From positions 62,001 to 126,000 of the forward strand of contig JANQEU010000061.1 in assembly GCA_028278225.1 (NCBI GenBank): a stretch of 64,000 nucleotides of DNA. The letters run 5' to 3'. The position numbers were made by a program, and so were the translations under genes. This document shows, piece by piece, positions 18,093-27,562 of this stretch (its first letter is position 1; every line of letters starts with the position of its first letter). Under the pieces are notes generated by a model, which was not told where the DNA came from, ran no database searches, and saw only the letters and a program-made list of their open reading frames with translations. Origin of the DNA: Cyclobacteriaceae bacterium (GTDB lineage: Bacteria > Bacteroidota > Bacteroidia > Cytophagales > Cyclobacteriaceae).

Positions 18093-19751
18093 ATGGTACG
18101 CACTACCAATTTTTTTACAATTCTTATATTCTTCATTGTCCTGGGCTGTTCTCCGAGGCAGGATCAGGTGCCACCTAAAGTCAATGCGGACTACGATGAC
18201 CTGGTTACATTATTCGGGGAATGGCGTGCCTTTGAAAGGCCTCCTATTAAAGAGGGCGCCCCGGATTATACCGCTGAAACTTTCGAGAAGCGCTGGCCGG
18301 AGTTCAAATCCCTGCAGGCCCGGTTGCTGGCCATGGACACAGCAGGTTGGTCCCGTGAGCAAATAGTAGACTGGTACATTATCTGGGCCGAGATGAATGG
18401 CTATGATTTTAACCATCGTATCTTAAAACCCTGGGCACGAGACCCGGCATTTTACAAGTCTGTATGGACGTATCGCAGTGATGTTCCCGCACATGAAGGG
18501 CCAACGCATCATATGACCACGGAATTGTGGACATACGAAACCCCATTGAGACCGGAAGAAAGAGATCGCCTGTTGGGTGACATAAAAGTGATCCCTCCCC
18601 TGAATGAACAGGCCAAGATCAACCTTACCGGTAATGCCCGGGATCTGTGGATCGCGGGTATCCGGGACATCCGGTACCAGAGTGAGGTGCTCAAAATGAT
18701 GCCGGACCGGATGGAAATTGCCGATGATCCGGAATTGACAGAAGCGATCAACAATGCTATTACCTCGACGGATGCCCTTGCTGACTGGTTAGAGTCAGAA
18801 GCTGGATCAAAAACCGGTCCTTCGGGGATTGGAAAGGACAGCTATACCTGGTACATGCAAAATGTCCATCTTGTGCCTTTGACATGGGAGGACGAAGTGA
18901 TGATCCTGAAACGTGAGCTGGCACGAGCCTGGTCTTCACTCAAACTTGAAGAACATAACAACCGGAAACTGCCCGAACTGGTGGCAGCCAATTCCCCCGA
19001 AGCATTTGAGGCATTGGCAGAAAGGTCAGCCCAAAGTCTGATGAATTTCCTGGAGCAGGATGAAATTGTAACTGTCAAAGAATATTTCGAACCCGCTCTT
19101 CGCGAACATCTTGGAAGCTATGTGCCTGAAGAGAAAAGGAATTTTTTCCGTATCGGTCAACATTATGATCCCAGACCACTTTATTCCCACTTTTACCATT
19201 GGTTTGAACTAGCCAGGATGGACAACGAACCTCATGCCAGTGAAATACGCCGCGGGCCGCTATTGTATAATATTTTTGACTCCCGCAACGAAGGCACTGC
19301 CACAGCTGTAGAAGAGATCTTTATGCATGCCGGACTGTATGATGATGATCCGAGGGTACGGGAAATAGTCTACATCATGGTCGCCCAGCGCGCTGCCAGG
19401 GGGTTGGGGTCACTTTATGCCCATGCCAATGAAATGACCATGGAGGAAGCCGGTGGTATACATTCGGAATACACGCCCAGGGGATGGATGAAAACGGAAA
19501 AGGAATTGCTCATCTTCGAACAACATCTCTACCTGCGTCAACCCGGGTATGGCACAAGCTACATCACCGGGAAATACCTCCTGGAAAATGCGATGGCAGA
19601 GTATGCAAGGATGAAAGAATTGAAAAGTGAGCCTTTTGTATTGAGGGAATTTTTTGACGAACTGAACAGTATCGGCAATATCCCGATTGCTTTGGGTCAC
19701 TGGCAGATGACCGGCTCTTTTGCACCCGTCAGGAAGATTATCGGGGATTAA
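18093..19751 (+). CDS. DUF885-family lipoprotein, probable metalloprotease-like
   Basis: About 553 residues beginning with a lipoprotein signal ([13 protein letters not shown], Cys as the +1 residue). The body is all-helical and matches the DUF885 family: the motif HEGPTHHM near residue 135 and, near the C-terminus, [20 protein letters not shown] and [12 protein letters not shown] are characteristic segments. The family is thought to resemble M3/M32-like metallopeptidases. The usual HExxH-like motif reads [12 protein letters not shown] here (AVEEI in place of HExxH), so catalytic ability is doubtful. An upstream in-frame ATG at 18051 would put 14 polar residues before the signal, so ATG 18093 is chosen. 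Confidence 0.78.
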   Translation: MVRTTNFFTILIFFIVLGCSPRQDQVPPKVNADYDDLVTLFGEWRAFERPPIKEGAPDYTAETFEKRWPEFKSLQARLLAMDTAGWSREQIVDWYIIWAEMNGYDFNHRILKPWARDPAFYKSVWTYRSDVPAHEGPTHHMTTELWTYETPLRPEERDRLLGDIKVIPPLNEQAKINLTGNARDLWIAGIRDIRYQSEVLKMMPDRMEIADDPELTEAINNAITSTDALADWLESEAGSKTGPSGIGKDSYTWYMQNVHLVPLTWEDEVMILKRELARAWSSLKLEEHNNRKLPELVAANSPEAFEALAERSAQSLMNFLEQDEIVTVKEYFEPALREHLGSYVPEEKRNFFRIGQHYDPRPLYSHFYHWFELARMDNEPHASEIRRGPLLYNIFDSRNEGTATAVEEIFMHAGLYDDDPRVREIVYIMVAQRAARGLGSLYAHANEMTMEEAGGIHSEYTPRGWMKTEKELLIFEQHLYLRQPGYGTSYITGKYLLENAMAEYARMKELKSEPFVLREFFDELNSIGNIPIALGHWQMTGSFAPVRKIIGD

Positions 19752-19775
19752 TAATATTCTAACTGGAGTATCCGC

Positions 19776-20684
19776 GTGAATTTTATCCTAAATAAAAGCC
19801 TGTATGCCATACTGTTTATGCTATTCGCATTTGACATCACCGGCCAGGCAACTGAGCAAATCGAAGTGGATGGTTTCCTGGTGAACTATGCTTCAAAGGG
19901 AATAGCGTCCCGAAAACCCGGTCAACCGGTGGTGGTCTTTGAAAGTGGAATGGGGACGGATTTAGGGAACTGGTACAAGATCTTCGATGAAATTGCTGAA
20001 TTCGCTCCGGTATTCGCATATGACAGACCGGGTATAGGGCTGTCCCAACCCGACAATGAAGTACCAACCACAAGGAACCTGGTATCCAAACTTCGCAAGA
20101 TGCTTGGTCTTCTTGATATTTCGCCACCCTACATCCTGGTGGGACATTCTCTGGGAGGTGCATATGTAAGAGGCTATGCCTCACTATTTCCTGAGGAAAT
20201 CGTAGGACTCATCATCATTGACCCTGCCGATTTTACGGAGTCAAGAGAAAAAAGACGTCTGCCTTATCGTGAGGTGGGATTATCTGAAACGAAAATTGAT
20301 TCCATCATCAACGAACTTCAAAATGGTCCCCTGGACCCACAAATGCCAAAATCAATACAAGAGGAGAAACTGGCGCTCAGGGAAATGAGGAACAATGATT
20401 TCAGGACCGAAACAGCAAAGGACCTGCCACACATCCCGATCTTCATCATAACAAGCGTGCGTTACGAAAATTATCCCGGCGGTGAAGCCTTGTTCCGGGC
20501 AAAAATGAAGTACAGGGTAGAGCGATGGTCAAATGTTCTCATTGGCAACCCGCAAGGTCGTCTGGTCAATGTAGTGGATGCGGGACACTTTGTTCATATT
20601 GACGATCCAAAGCTTGTCATTTCATGCGTAAGAATTACCTATGAGGAAGCAATGGCTAACAGCACTGAAAATGAAGAGCCATGA
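19776..20684 (+). CDS. Exported alpha/beta hydrolase
   Basis: A 302-residue alpha/beta hydrolase with an N-terminal signal sequence (~22 residues). The nucleophile elbow is VGHSLGGAYVRGY, the oxyanion strand is VVVFESGMGTDLGNW, and the C-terminal His lies in DAGHFVHID. A candidate acid is the Asp in LIIIDPADF. It starts with GTG at 19776, preceded by GGAG at 19764-19767; later ATGs would cut the signal. It begins 24 bases after the DUF885 gene and is followed 37 bases later by a sulfatase, so the three may be co-transcribed. Substrate unknown; esterase or lactonase activity would be a guess. Confidence 0.82.
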   Translation: MNFILNKSLYAILFMLFAFDITGQATEQIEVDGFLVNYASKGIASRKPGQPVVVFESGMGTDLGNWYKIFDEIAEFAPVFAYDRPGIGLSQPDNEVPTTRNLVSKLRKMLGLLDISPPYILVGHSLGGAYVRGYASLFPEEIVGLIIIDPADFTESREKRRLPYREVGLSETKIDSIINELQNGPLDPQMPKSIQEEKLALREMRNNDFRTETAKDLPHIPIFIITSVRYENYPGGEALFRAKMKYRVERWSNVLIGNPQGRLVNVVDAGHFVHIDDPKLVISCVRITYEEAMANSTENEEP

Positions 20685-20721
20685 TGGCTTGCTGAGATCA
20701 AAAAAATTTTGCGATCAATAG

Positions 20722-22200
20722 ATGATGAAACATTCAACACTATCAAGTCTCTCCACATTCTTCCTTTTCCTCATCCTTTTCGTATCGTTTGCCTGTGAGC
20801 AAGAGGAAGTCGTCAAAAAACCTAATATCCTGTTTTGCATTGCGGATGATTGGGGCTGGCCTCATGCAGGGGCATATGGAGATCCGGTTGTAAAGACGCC
20901 GGCATTCAACAGGCTGGCTGAGGAAGGTGTGCTTTTCGAGAATGCCTTCGTTTCAAGTCCGTCCTGCACTCCGAGCCGAAGCGCCATCCTGACGGGACAA
21001 CATTTCTGGCGCCTGGGTGAAAGCGCCAATCTATGGTCGACTTTGGATATAAATATTCCCGTTTATCCCCTAATGCTGGAGGAAGCCGGATATCACGTCG
21101 GATCCTGGCGCAAATCGTGGGGGCCTGGTGATCTGCAAGCCGGTGGATACGACAGTCTTCTGCCAGCCGGCAAAAAGTATTCCGGGGGGTTTAAGGCATT
21201 TTTGAATGCCAGACCAGCTGATACCCCGTTCTGCTTTTGGCTGGGAGCAAGCGATCCCCACAGGGGTTATGAAAAGGGCAGTGGGGCGGCATCGGGTATT
21301 GATTTGGAGGCAATCGACATTCCGGGGTTTTACCCTGAAGCTGATGAGATCAGGTCGGATATCGCTGACTACTACTTTGAAGTGCAGCGGTTTGATGCGG
21401 ATGTAGCTGCAGCCATCACCCTTCTGGACAGCATAGGTGAATTGGAAAATACAATTATTGTCGTAACGGGAGATCATGGTATGCCGTTCCCCAGGTGCAA
21501 GGGCAATCTATACGACATGGGCGTCAGGGTACCTTTGGCCATAAAATGGGGAGAAGGTACAACGCCAAACCGCAGTGTTAGCGATTTTGTATCACTGACG
21601 GATCTTGCGCCCACCTTTCTCGAGCTTGCTGGTGTTGCTGTCCCGGACCAAATGACAGGAAGATCGCTTGTCCATATCCTCAAGTCAGGTGATGAAGGAG
21701 ACAAAAATGCGCGTGGAAGAGACCATATCATTTTCGGCAGGGAGCGGCATACCCCTGCACAACCGGCACCCTCGATGGCCGGTTATCCGGGCCGGGGGAT
21801 CAGGACCACAGATTACCTGTATATCCGTAATTTTTTCCCGGAACGCTGGCCTGCAGGGGCACCGGAGGGCGCAACACACCCTATGAATTCATTTGCTGAT
21901 TGCGACAATGGGCCAACTAAAACATATTTGCTGGATAACCGGGGCCACCCGGAGTTCAGTTCCTATTTCAATTGGTGTTTTGGTAAACGACCTTCAGAAG
22001 AACTATATCGAATCGGTACCGATCCGGATCAGCTGAACAATCTTGCGGATGACCCCGCCTTCGAAGCCATAAAGCATCGTTTATCCGGCCAGCTAATGCA
22101 GGAACTGATGTCGACGGAAGATCCCCGTGTTGCCGGCGGCACCGTTGATTTCGACGAGTTTCCGTACAGGGCTCCTTATGAGCTTAATTCCGGTAATTAA
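20722..22200 (+). CDS. Cys-type sulfatase lipoprotein (heparan N-sulfatase-like)
   Basis: Formylglycine-dependent sulfatase of 492 residues. A lipoprotein signal ends with FVSFAC. The metal-binding start is NILFCIADDWGW (Asp42, Asp43). The active-site motif CTPSR begins at Cys82, the residue that would be converted to formylglycine by an anaerobic or aerobic maturase elsewhere in the genome; none is in this window. Further signature segments are VVTGDHGMPFPRCKGNLYD and GVRVPLAIKWG. The ADDWGWPHAG opening and RCKGNLYDMGVRVP resemble N-sulfoglucosamine sulfohydrolase-type enzymes, suggesting a sulfated glycan substrate, but no polysaccharide utilisation locus is nearby. Confidence 0.92.
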   Translation: MMKHSTLSSLSTFFLFLILFVSFACEQEEVVKKPNILFCIADDWGWPHAGAYGDPVVKTPAFNRLAEEGVLFENAFVSSPSCTPSRSAILTGQHFWRLGESANLWSTLDINIPVYPLMLEEAGYHVGSWRKSWGPGDLQAGGYDSLLPAGKKYSGGFKAFLNARPADTPFCFWLGASDPHRGYEKGSGAASGIDLEAIDIPGFYPEADEIRSDIADYYFEVQRFDADVAAAITLLDSIGELENTIIVVTGDHGMPFPRCKGNLYDMGVRVPLAIKWGEGTTPNRSVSDFVSLTDLAPTFLELAGVAVPDQMTGRSLVHILKSGDEGDKNARGRDHIIFGRERHTPAQPAPSMAGYPGRGIRTTDYLYIRNFFPERWPAGAPEGATHPMNSFADCDNGPTKTYLLDNRGHPEFSSYFNWCFGKRPSEELYRIGTDPDQLNNLADDPAFEAIKHRLSGQLMQELMSTEDPRVAGGTVDFDEFPYRAPYELNSGN

Positions 22201-22266
22201 GGGACAAATGTGACATTATTCTGTTGAAAACACCCTTTCAGAGCATCATTTGGGAAGCAGCTTTTC

Positions 22267-24705
22267 CTATTCCGATCTCAATGAATCCACAGGATTGTTC
22301 CTGGAAGCCTTGACCGTTTGAGAGCCAATGGTGATCATCCCCAGGATCAGCAGAATGACGGTTCCCAGCAAAACAGTACCCAGCCCGAATTCAACCCGGT
22401 TGGCAAAGTTTTCCAGCCACAGATTGTTCGCAAAATATGAAAGAGGTGCGGCTATGATAACCGAAACCCCCAGCATCTTCAGGAAACTTTTTGACAGCAG
22501 AATGATAATACTGAATGTTTCAGCGCCAAATACCTTTCTGATGCTGACCTCCTTCATGCGTCTCTCCGACGAGTAAATCGCCATCCCCAGTAACCCGAAG
22601 CAGGCAATGGTGACAGCCAGAAAGGCTATCGTACCAATGACAGAAACAAGGTCGACAAATACCTGGTGCGTATTTGCCAGCTGCTGATCGAAAAACTTGT
22701 ACTTAAAAGGATGGACCGTATCAATTGATTTCCACTTCTTTTCCAGGTCACTTATCGTTCTCATCAAATCACCGGACGCTACTTTCAGGTTCAGGTAGCT
22801 GAATTTCTCCGGATTATTCCTAAGGACCAAAGGCCGTATGTCATCTTCAAACATCAACAGTCTGAACCGGAAGTCATTCACAACCCCAATGACTTCCACG
22901 GCCGATGATTCGCCTTCTACATTGAGGTTCAGTCCGACGATGTCCTGCGGATCTTCGAAACCATAGTGTTTTGCCATTGCCTCGTTCACCACGATATATT
23001 TTGACAGGGACTCACCGGCAGGAGGCAGATTCCTCCCGGATATGATCTCCAAATCAAGATTTCCGATGAAATTTTCATCTGCACTTAGCTTTGTGAAACT
23101 TTCGTATTCCTCGGCCTGCACCTGTTTCAGGTTAATTCCTGTTGAGATACCGGTTGCCGGGATATACTCTGAGGCTGAAATTGTGGAAACACCCGGTACC
23201 GTGCTGAACTCATTGGCAATGAGTTCGTAATCATTGCTCTGCAGTTCGACATTCACAATGCTTTCCGAAGTAAATCCGTATTCAAATTCAAGAAAATGTC
23301 GAAGCTGCTTGTAGATCAGGATGGAGGTAACGATGAAAAAGAGCGAAATCACAAACTGCGTGCCCGTCAGGAATTTGCGCAGGCCCAGTTTTCCCGGCTT
23401 AATGGTGTTGATATTCTTCAATACGGTGATGGGCATATACTTCGACATGTGCAGGGCAGGGAATACACCTGCAATCACGCCGATGATCAAAGCAAATACC
23501 AGGAACACCAGGTATACGCTGATGTTCTCCTGCAGATCAAAATTCAGATACTTGTTTACCCAAAGACCCATAAATGCAGGTTTTACAAAAAACAGGAGAC
23601 CGATTGCGATGACCAGCGCCAGCAGAGAAGTGATAATGGACTCGCTCAGGAACTGCAGAAATATATCCTTTCTGCCTGCACCTGTTACTTTTCTCACCCC
23701 GATCTCCCTTGCCCTGGTCAGGACCCTGGCAATGGAAAGATTGGTATAATTGAGACAGGCTGAGGCCATGACCACTACGGCCAGAAAGATCAGCAGGTAA
23801 TACCCTTCAATGGGCATGCTGAAGTTGGTTATGTTGCCCATGATCTTCCCCGGTGTTATTTCACCAAGCGGTTGCGGCAGAAGTTGGAAGCCTTGGAGAT
23901 CCTCCAGGTCTTTGTACTTTGCTTCCACCGCGTCATTCAGAGCAGTGGTAAGTCCATCAACATTTTTATCCCGGTCAAGCAGAACGTAGGTATACGTCTG
24001 GTAGTAATATGCCCAGTTACCGCGGTGATCGTCGATCTTCTCCTGCCGGATCAGCGCCGGCAGTGTACTCATCGACATCAGCACGTCAAATTGCAGGTGG
24101 GATTTCAGTTTTTTGTCTTCCAGTATCCCTGTGACGGTGAAGTTGCCCCAGTCGACAGGAGGGGAATCTATTCCGCTGATATCAAGGTGAGGCAGGCCCC
24201 TGTCGTCAAACCGGATGGTCTTGTTCAGCGGGTCCTCATCACCGAAAAGACGGCGAGCGAACTCGCTGGTGATCACAATGGCATTAGGTGCCTGCAGGGC
24301 GGTTTCGGGATTTCCTTTTCCCAGTTCGAAACTGAATACCTCAAAAAAAGCCGGATCCGTGAAAAACCCGCGCATGGTCTGGGTCTGCTTTTTGTAAGTA
24401 GCATCCCCGCCTACACCCATAGTCAATCGTGTCGTCCGCTCAATGAACGGGTAGTCCGAAACTAAAGTTGGCGAAAGTTCGTCCGGAGTGGTGGCGTACA
24501 GATTCGCGTTCTCGTTTTGGGAAATGACCCGGAAAATGCGGTCTTTATGTGTGTGGAACTCATCATACTGCATCTGGTCCGAGAGCATGAGGATGATGAG
24601 CAGACAGACGGACATGGCCACGGCCAGGCCGAATACATTGATGAGGGAGAATACCTTGTACCTTAAGATATTCCTGATCCCGACTTTCAGGTAATTTTTA
24701 AGCAT
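22267..24705 (-). CDS. MacB/FtsX-type ABC transporter permease
   Basis: An 812-residue permease with the Bacteroidota double-FtsX layout. The first membrane helix follows MLKNYLKVGIRNILRYKVFS. A periplasmic MacB_PCD-like domain fills ~50-270. Next come an FtsX helix cluster around ARVLTRAREIGVRKVTGA (~330-440), a second periplasmic domain, and a C-terminal FtsX cluster with RRMKEVSIRKVFGA. Homologues mostly act as mechanotransmission permeases in export of lipoproteins, peptides or antibiotics, not as import channels. No ATPase gene is adjacent, so it must share an ATPase or act without one. The gene at 35098 is a distant paralogue of the same type. Confidence 0.9.
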   Translation of the reverse strand: MLKNYLKVGIRNILRYKVFSLINVFGLAVAMSVCLLIILMLSDQMQYDEFHTHKDRIFRVISQNENANLYATTPDELSPTLVSDYPFIERTTRLTMGVGGDATYKKQTQTMRGFFTDPAFFEVFSFELGKGNPETALQAPNAIVITSEFARRLFGDEDPLNKTIRFDDRGLPHLDISGIDSPPVDWGNFTVTGILEDKKLKSHLQFDVLMSMSTLPALIRQEKIDDHRGNWAYYYQTYTYVLLDRDKNVDGLTTALNDAVEAKYKDLEDLQGFQLLPQPLGEITPGKIMGNITNFSMPIEGYYLLIFLAVVVMASACLNYTNLSIARVLTRAREIGVRKVTGAGRKDIFLQFLSESIITSLLALVIAIGLLFFVKPAFMGLWVNKYLNFDLQENISVYLVFLVFALIIGVIAGVFPALHMSKYMPITVLKNINTIKPGKLGLRKFLTGTQFVISLFFIVTSILIYKQLRHFLEFEYGFTSESIVNVELQSNDYELIANEFSTVPGVSTISASEYIPATGISTGINLKQVQAEEYESFTKLSADENFIGNLDLEIISGRNLPPAGESLSKYIVVNEAMAKHYGFEDPQDIVGLNLNVEGESSAVEVIGVVNDFRFRLLMFEDDIRPLVLRNNPEKFSYLNLKVASGDLMRTISDLEKKWKSIDTVHPFKYKFFDQQLANTHQVFVDLVSVIGTIAFLAVTIACFGLLGMAIYSSERRMKEVSIRKVFGAETFSIIILLSKSFLKMLGVSVIIAAPLSYFANNLWLENFANRVEFGLGTVLLGTVILLILGMITIGSQTVKASRNNPVDSLRSE

Positions 24706-24864
24706 GATGGACAGATTTTGGTTTTGACCTTTATCCTTTATTCATTAGATGCAGTTTCCGGCGGAAGGTTGCTAAAAGCTGCTGACTATTTTATGAGAGG
24801 TGTTTAGAAGGGTGTCAATGGAATTTCGAAAGAGCACTCCTAATTGAGATCGAGGTGGGACATG

Positions 24865-24915
24865 GTTGATTATACCGTTTTGTATAGATAAATTACGTTT
24901 GTACAGGTGTTAGAT
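24865..24915 (+). promoter_or_regulatory. Copy 1 of a ~50-bp upstream element with TATAC-N6-GTATA palindrome
   Basis: The element holds TATACCGTTTTGTATA (24871-24886), then TACGTTTG (24894-24901), which matches the Bacteroidota -7 consensus TAnnTTTG, and ends GTTAGAT. It aligns with a second copy at 29299-29348 (about 40 of 51 positions identical) and with a shorter one at 29863-29880. All three precede small genes. A promoter with a built-in operator is the simplest reading; a recombination site is an alternative. Confidence 0.5.
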
Positions 24916-24984
24916 ATAAATCCTGAATAAGATGGATACGTTTATTTATTAGGCAGGACAGATCTGACTTAGTAACTTTAAGAA

Positions 24985-25215
24985 ATGATCAGGATAAAAG
25001 AACAGATTATTGATAAGGTGAAGGAGATTCAAGATCAAGATCTCCTGGAAGAGCTACTTAAAGCTGTCCAACTCGAACATGAGATTGACGGAATTTATGA
25101 ACTATCTGATCAGGAGAAGTCAGCTATTGACGAAGGAATTGAAGATGCTGACAAGGGAAAAACCTACTCGAATCAGGAAGCCTCAGATTTAGTCAAGAAA
25201 TGGCTAAAGAAGTAA
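24985..25215 (+). CDS. Orphan antitoxin-like small protein
   Basis: A 76-residue acidic protein. Its N-terminal helix and the C-terminal pattern LSDQEKSAIDEGIEDADKGK followed by YSNQEASDLVKKWLKK resemble antitoxins of RelE/ParE-type toxin modules in Bacteroidota, which end in the same 'EGxxDxxxGKxxxxEE...KKW' style. No toxin gene follows: downstream lies palindrome copy A, 15 bases after the stop, and then an unrelated DUF4345 gene. It may be a leftover antitoxin that protects against a toxin encoded elsewhere. The upstream element at 24865-24915 is shared with 29409 and 29946. Confidence 0.6.
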   Translation: MIRIKEQIIDKVKEIQDQDLLEELLKAVQLEHEIDGIYELSDQEKSAIDEGIEDADKGKTYSNQEASDLVKKWLKK

Positions 25216-25230
25216 TACGGACAGAAAGAG

Positions 25231-25263
25231 CCCATCCATGGTCTGTGGCCCACAGACTATGGG
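25231..25263 (+). repeat. Palindromic repeat copy A of the gene-palindrome array
   Basis: CCATCCATGGTCTGTGG followed by CCACAGACTATGG. The 13-base arms pair except for one G-T position. It lies 15 bases after the stop of the antitoxin-like gene. The right flank is GGTGTA. There is no T-tract, so it is not a typical intrinsic terminator. Confidence 0.85.
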
Positions 25264-25297
25264 TGTAGCAAAACCATATACAAATGAGTTGATTACT

Positions 25298-25356
25298 TCG
25301 GGATTGAAAATCCCGATTTATATCAAGTCAGACATGCCCTTCAGAACATGTCTGAC
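25298..25356. repeat. Two adjacent hairpins, REP-like
   Basis: TCGGGATT (25298-25305) pairs with AATCCCGA (25309-25316) over a 3-base loop. Then GTCAGACATG (25327-25336) pairs with CATGTCTGAC (25347-25356) over a 10-base loop. Both arms are perfect. They sit in the spacer between palindrome copy A and the DUF4345 gene. Hairpins of the first kind are common extragenic repeats in Bacteroidota; the second is unassigned. Confidence 0.6.
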
Positions 25357-25493
25357 GGCATTGGAAGAAAATGAAAACCAAGGCTTTCGCGATTAACGGC
25401 CATTATCACTCAACCGCAATCTAAAGAATTATCACTGCTCCTCTGTTACAATCCCGTTTTATGTTTGCACAGAATAACTTTAAAACAATAAAA

Positions 25494-25886
25494 ATGGAAA
25501 TTTTCAAAATCGTTATTTTATCCTTATCAGGTCTTTTGTTGCTTTTTGTAGGTGCTATGAGGTTAAGCAACCCAATAAAAACGTATTTAAAGAATTCCGG
25601 AATTAAGTTGGAAAATGATGTCGACTTACTGAACGAAATGAGAGGCGTAAGCGCTGTGATGTTAGTGGGTGGTATCCTCATTCTGCTGGGAACATTCATA
25701 ACTCAACTCACCTTTACTTCATTTGTTGTCGCCATCCTTATTCTCCTTGGTTTTGCAATAGGTAGATTACTCAGCATTGGTTTAGATGGAAAACCAAATA
25801 AACTAATTGTTCAAGGATTAATTTTCGAACTGGTTCTAGGTGCGGCAAATATTTTTTGTTTAATCACTATTTTATTAAAAAATTAG
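25494..25886 (+). CDS. DUF4345-like membrane protein
   Basis: A 130-residue protein with four hydrophobic helices. The segment LLNEMRGVSAVMLVGGILIL between helices 1 and 2 is the recognisable DUF4345 pattern (N-E-x-R-G, then the second helix). No function is established for the family. ATG 25461 lies 33 bases upstream in frame and would add 11 polar residues; ATG 25494 (MEIFKIVILS) fits the usual short N-terminus and is chosen. The gene is AT-rich compared with its chromosomal neighbours, and is followed 45 bases later by palindrome copy B. Confidence 0.72.
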   Translation: MEIFKIVILSLSGLLLLFVGAMRLSNPIKTYLKNSGIKLENDVDLLNEMRGVSAVMLVGGILILLGTFITQLTFTSFVVAILILLGFAIGRLLSIGLDGKPNKLIVQGLIFELVLGAANIFCLITILLKN

Positions 25887-25930
25887 ATCAGACAATTGTC
25901 AGTATCAGATTCTGAACTTGTTATTGACTC

Positions 25931-25963
25931 TATCCATAGTCTGTGGCCCGGAGACCATGGCGT
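25931..25963 (+). repeat. Palindromic repeat copy B
   Basis: CCATAGTCTGTGG (25934-25946) with right arm CCGGAGACCATGG (25948-25960). This is the most diverged copy, with three unpaired positions. It keeps the left flank TATCCAT and the right flank GCGTA in the same orientation as the other copies. Confidence 0.75.
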
Positions 25964-26131
25964 AAGTGGATTTTTTGACTTGTGTTACGCATAATTGGTT
26001 GGATACTGTTATCGCTTCGGCATTTGAGCTGCCTTGATGAATATTTAAAAAGTCCAGGGCCCCCGCACCATATCCGGATGTGGTATGCCATAAAAGCAGA
26101 ATAAAATGAATGTAAATTGGAAAGAAAAGAT

Positions 26132-26722
26132 ATGGATAATGCAAGAATCGATTGGAATGAGCATGCTGAATATTGGGATGACTTAGATGAAGCAAAAGAT
26201 TATGCAAAAAAAATTTTCCACTTATTAACGGATAGAATTAACCTGGATAATCTAACCATTTTAGACTTTGGGTGCGGTACGGGATTGCTGACTGATTATA
26301 TGAGAAAAGATGCCAGGCATATTGTTGCAGTTGATTCTGCTGAAAAAATGATAGAAGTATTAAATGGAAAGCATTATAAGAATGTAGAAACTATTGTTGG
26401 TGAGCTTTCAAATGTAACTGTTGACCAGAATTCAATTCTTCAGAACAAATTTGATTTAATAGTAGCGGCTTCTGTTTGTGCATTTCTTCCAAACTATCAA
26501 GAAGTACTGGCAATCATAAAATCACTTTTAAAACCCAATGGTGTATTTGTTCAATGGGATTGGTTGCGTTCTGAGAAAGATCCAAATTTTGGTTTCACAG
26601 AAGAGATGATAAGGAATAATTATGAAATCGCCGGATTAAAAGTTGAATCTGTCGATATTCCATTCCATATGATGGAAAATGAGGAGAAAATGGAAGTATT
26701 AATGGCAATTGGAAAAATATAA
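26132..26722 (+). CDS. Class I SAM-dependent methyltransferase
   Basis: A 196-residue cytoplasmic methyltransferase of the Rossmann type. Motif I is LDFGCGTGLLTDY, with the acidic motif II region IVAVDSAEKM. A post-I strand FDLIVAASVCAFLPN and a later LLKPNGVFVQWDW follow in the expected order. The substrate (small molecule, protein or other) cannot be told. A TTG at 26117 is in frame, but ATG 26132 gives the normal start MDNARIDWNEHA and is preceded by an AGAAAAGA stretch. Base composition is AT-rich, unlike the ~45 percent GC flanks, which suggests acquisition. Palindrome copy C follows. Confidence 0.82.
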   Translation: MDNARIDWNEHAEYWDDLDEAKDYAKKIFHLLTDRINLDNLTILDFGCGTGLLTDYMRKDARHIVAVDSAEKMIEVLNGKHYKNVETIVGELSNVTVDQNSILQNKFDLIVAASVCAFLPNYQEVLAIIKSLLKPNGVFVQWDWLRSEKDPNFGFTEEMIRNNYEIAGLKVESVDIPFHMMENEEKMEVLMAIGKI

Positions 26723-26805
26723 TTACGGCATACAACCTAATGTGTGGAAATAGCCTGGATCGTAGGTGTTTCGGAGGATTACACCGCTTCAACTTCGGAA
26801 CGGTT

Positions 26806-26839
26806 CCCATCCATGGTCTGTGGCACACAGACCAATGGA
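26806..26839 (+). repeat. Palindromic repeat copy C
   Basis: CCCATCCATGGTCTGTGG then CACACAGACCAATGG. The left arm is identical to copy A. The right arm has one extra base (AA before TGG). It lies about 85 bases after the methyltransferase stop, with right flank ATATAC. Confidence 0.85.
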
Positions 26840-26906
26840 TATACTATTACCTGGGGCATTATCTTTATTGGAGATTAATCATCTTGTGGCATACACCCGG
26901 AAAGAG

Positions 26907-27428
26907 ATGAAGTCCTTTGTATCCTTAAGTACACCTAGAGCATCAATCCGAAGACTTCAACCAGAGGATAAGGACAAACTAATTGAATTGCTTTGTGATA
27001 AGTCTGTAACTCAGAATATGGCATTTCCGGATGAAATTTTAACCATAGAAGGTGTTGCCGGTCTATTTGAAATGACCATCAACTCCTATGACACAGAAAA
27101 GCCATTATTATCTTTCGCTATTGCTGAAAATAATAACAATCATTTGATAGGAGTAACAGGATTTAATCCTCTGGAAAATAATGAAATTGAAGTTTTTTAT
27201 GCCCTTCTTCCAAAATATTGGGGCAGAGGTTTAGCAACAGAGATTTTAGCAAGTCTAACGGAATATATATTCACGAAAACTGATTATGGGGCAGTTGTAG
27301 CACCCATTACACAACGTAACAATGCTTCAATTCAGGTAGCTGAAAAGAATGGATTTTCAAATTACGGACTTAAAGAAGATTCAAACTATAAGGATCTGAT
27401 CCTTATATTCAAAAAAAAGAAAAACTGA
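26907..27428 (+). CDS. GNAT N-acetyltransferase, RimJ/RimL type
   Basis: A 173-residue GCN5-related acetyltransferase of the RimJ/RimL-like subgroup. The acetyl-CoA-binding motif A is seen in FYALLPKYWGRGLATEILAS (Y-W-G-x-G-x-A), followed by the NNASIQVAEKNGF motif B region that closes the fold. The N-terminal strand ASIRRLQPEDKDKLIELL opens the domain. A longer frame begins at 26766 but includes palindrome copy C; ATG 26907 after AAAGAG (MKSFVSLSTPRASIRRL) starts the domain and is preferred. Possible targets are ribosomal protein N-termini or small amines. Confidence 0.82.
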   Translation: MKSFVSLSTPRASIRRLQPEDKDKLIELLCDKSVTQNMAFPDEILTIEGVAGLFEMTINSYDTEKPLLSFAIAENNNNHLIGVTGFNPLENNEIEVFYALLPKYWGRGLATEILASLTEYIFTKTDYGAVVAPITQRNNASIQVAEKNGFSNYGLKEDSNYKDLILIFKKKKN

Positions 27429-27496
27429 GCACAGCATGAGGATAATGTGCATGCCCAAACCGGTGTATTGTAATCTTTTGTGACATGTAAACCGCC

Positions 27497-27530
27497 CCCA
27501 TCTATGGTCTGTGGGCCACAGACCATGGAG
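27497..27530 (+). repeat. Palindromic repeat copy D
   Basis: CCCATCTATGGTCTGTGG, a single G, then CCACAGACCATGG. This is the best-paired copy: 13-base arms with one wobble (CTATGG against CCATGG). Right flank is AGTAGGAGTA. It lies about 70 bases after the GNAT stop. Confidence 0.88.
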
Positions 27531-27562
27531 TAGGAGTAGACTATGGAGTAGAGTAAGAGTAA

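Noticed and set aside
18093-19751. DUF885 protein as a proven metalloprotease
   Set aside because: The HExxH-like motif is not intact, so only the family name is given.
23296-24465. Long plus-strand frames opposite the FtsX permease
   Set aside because: Shadows of the permease; rich in rare residue runs and without any family pattern.
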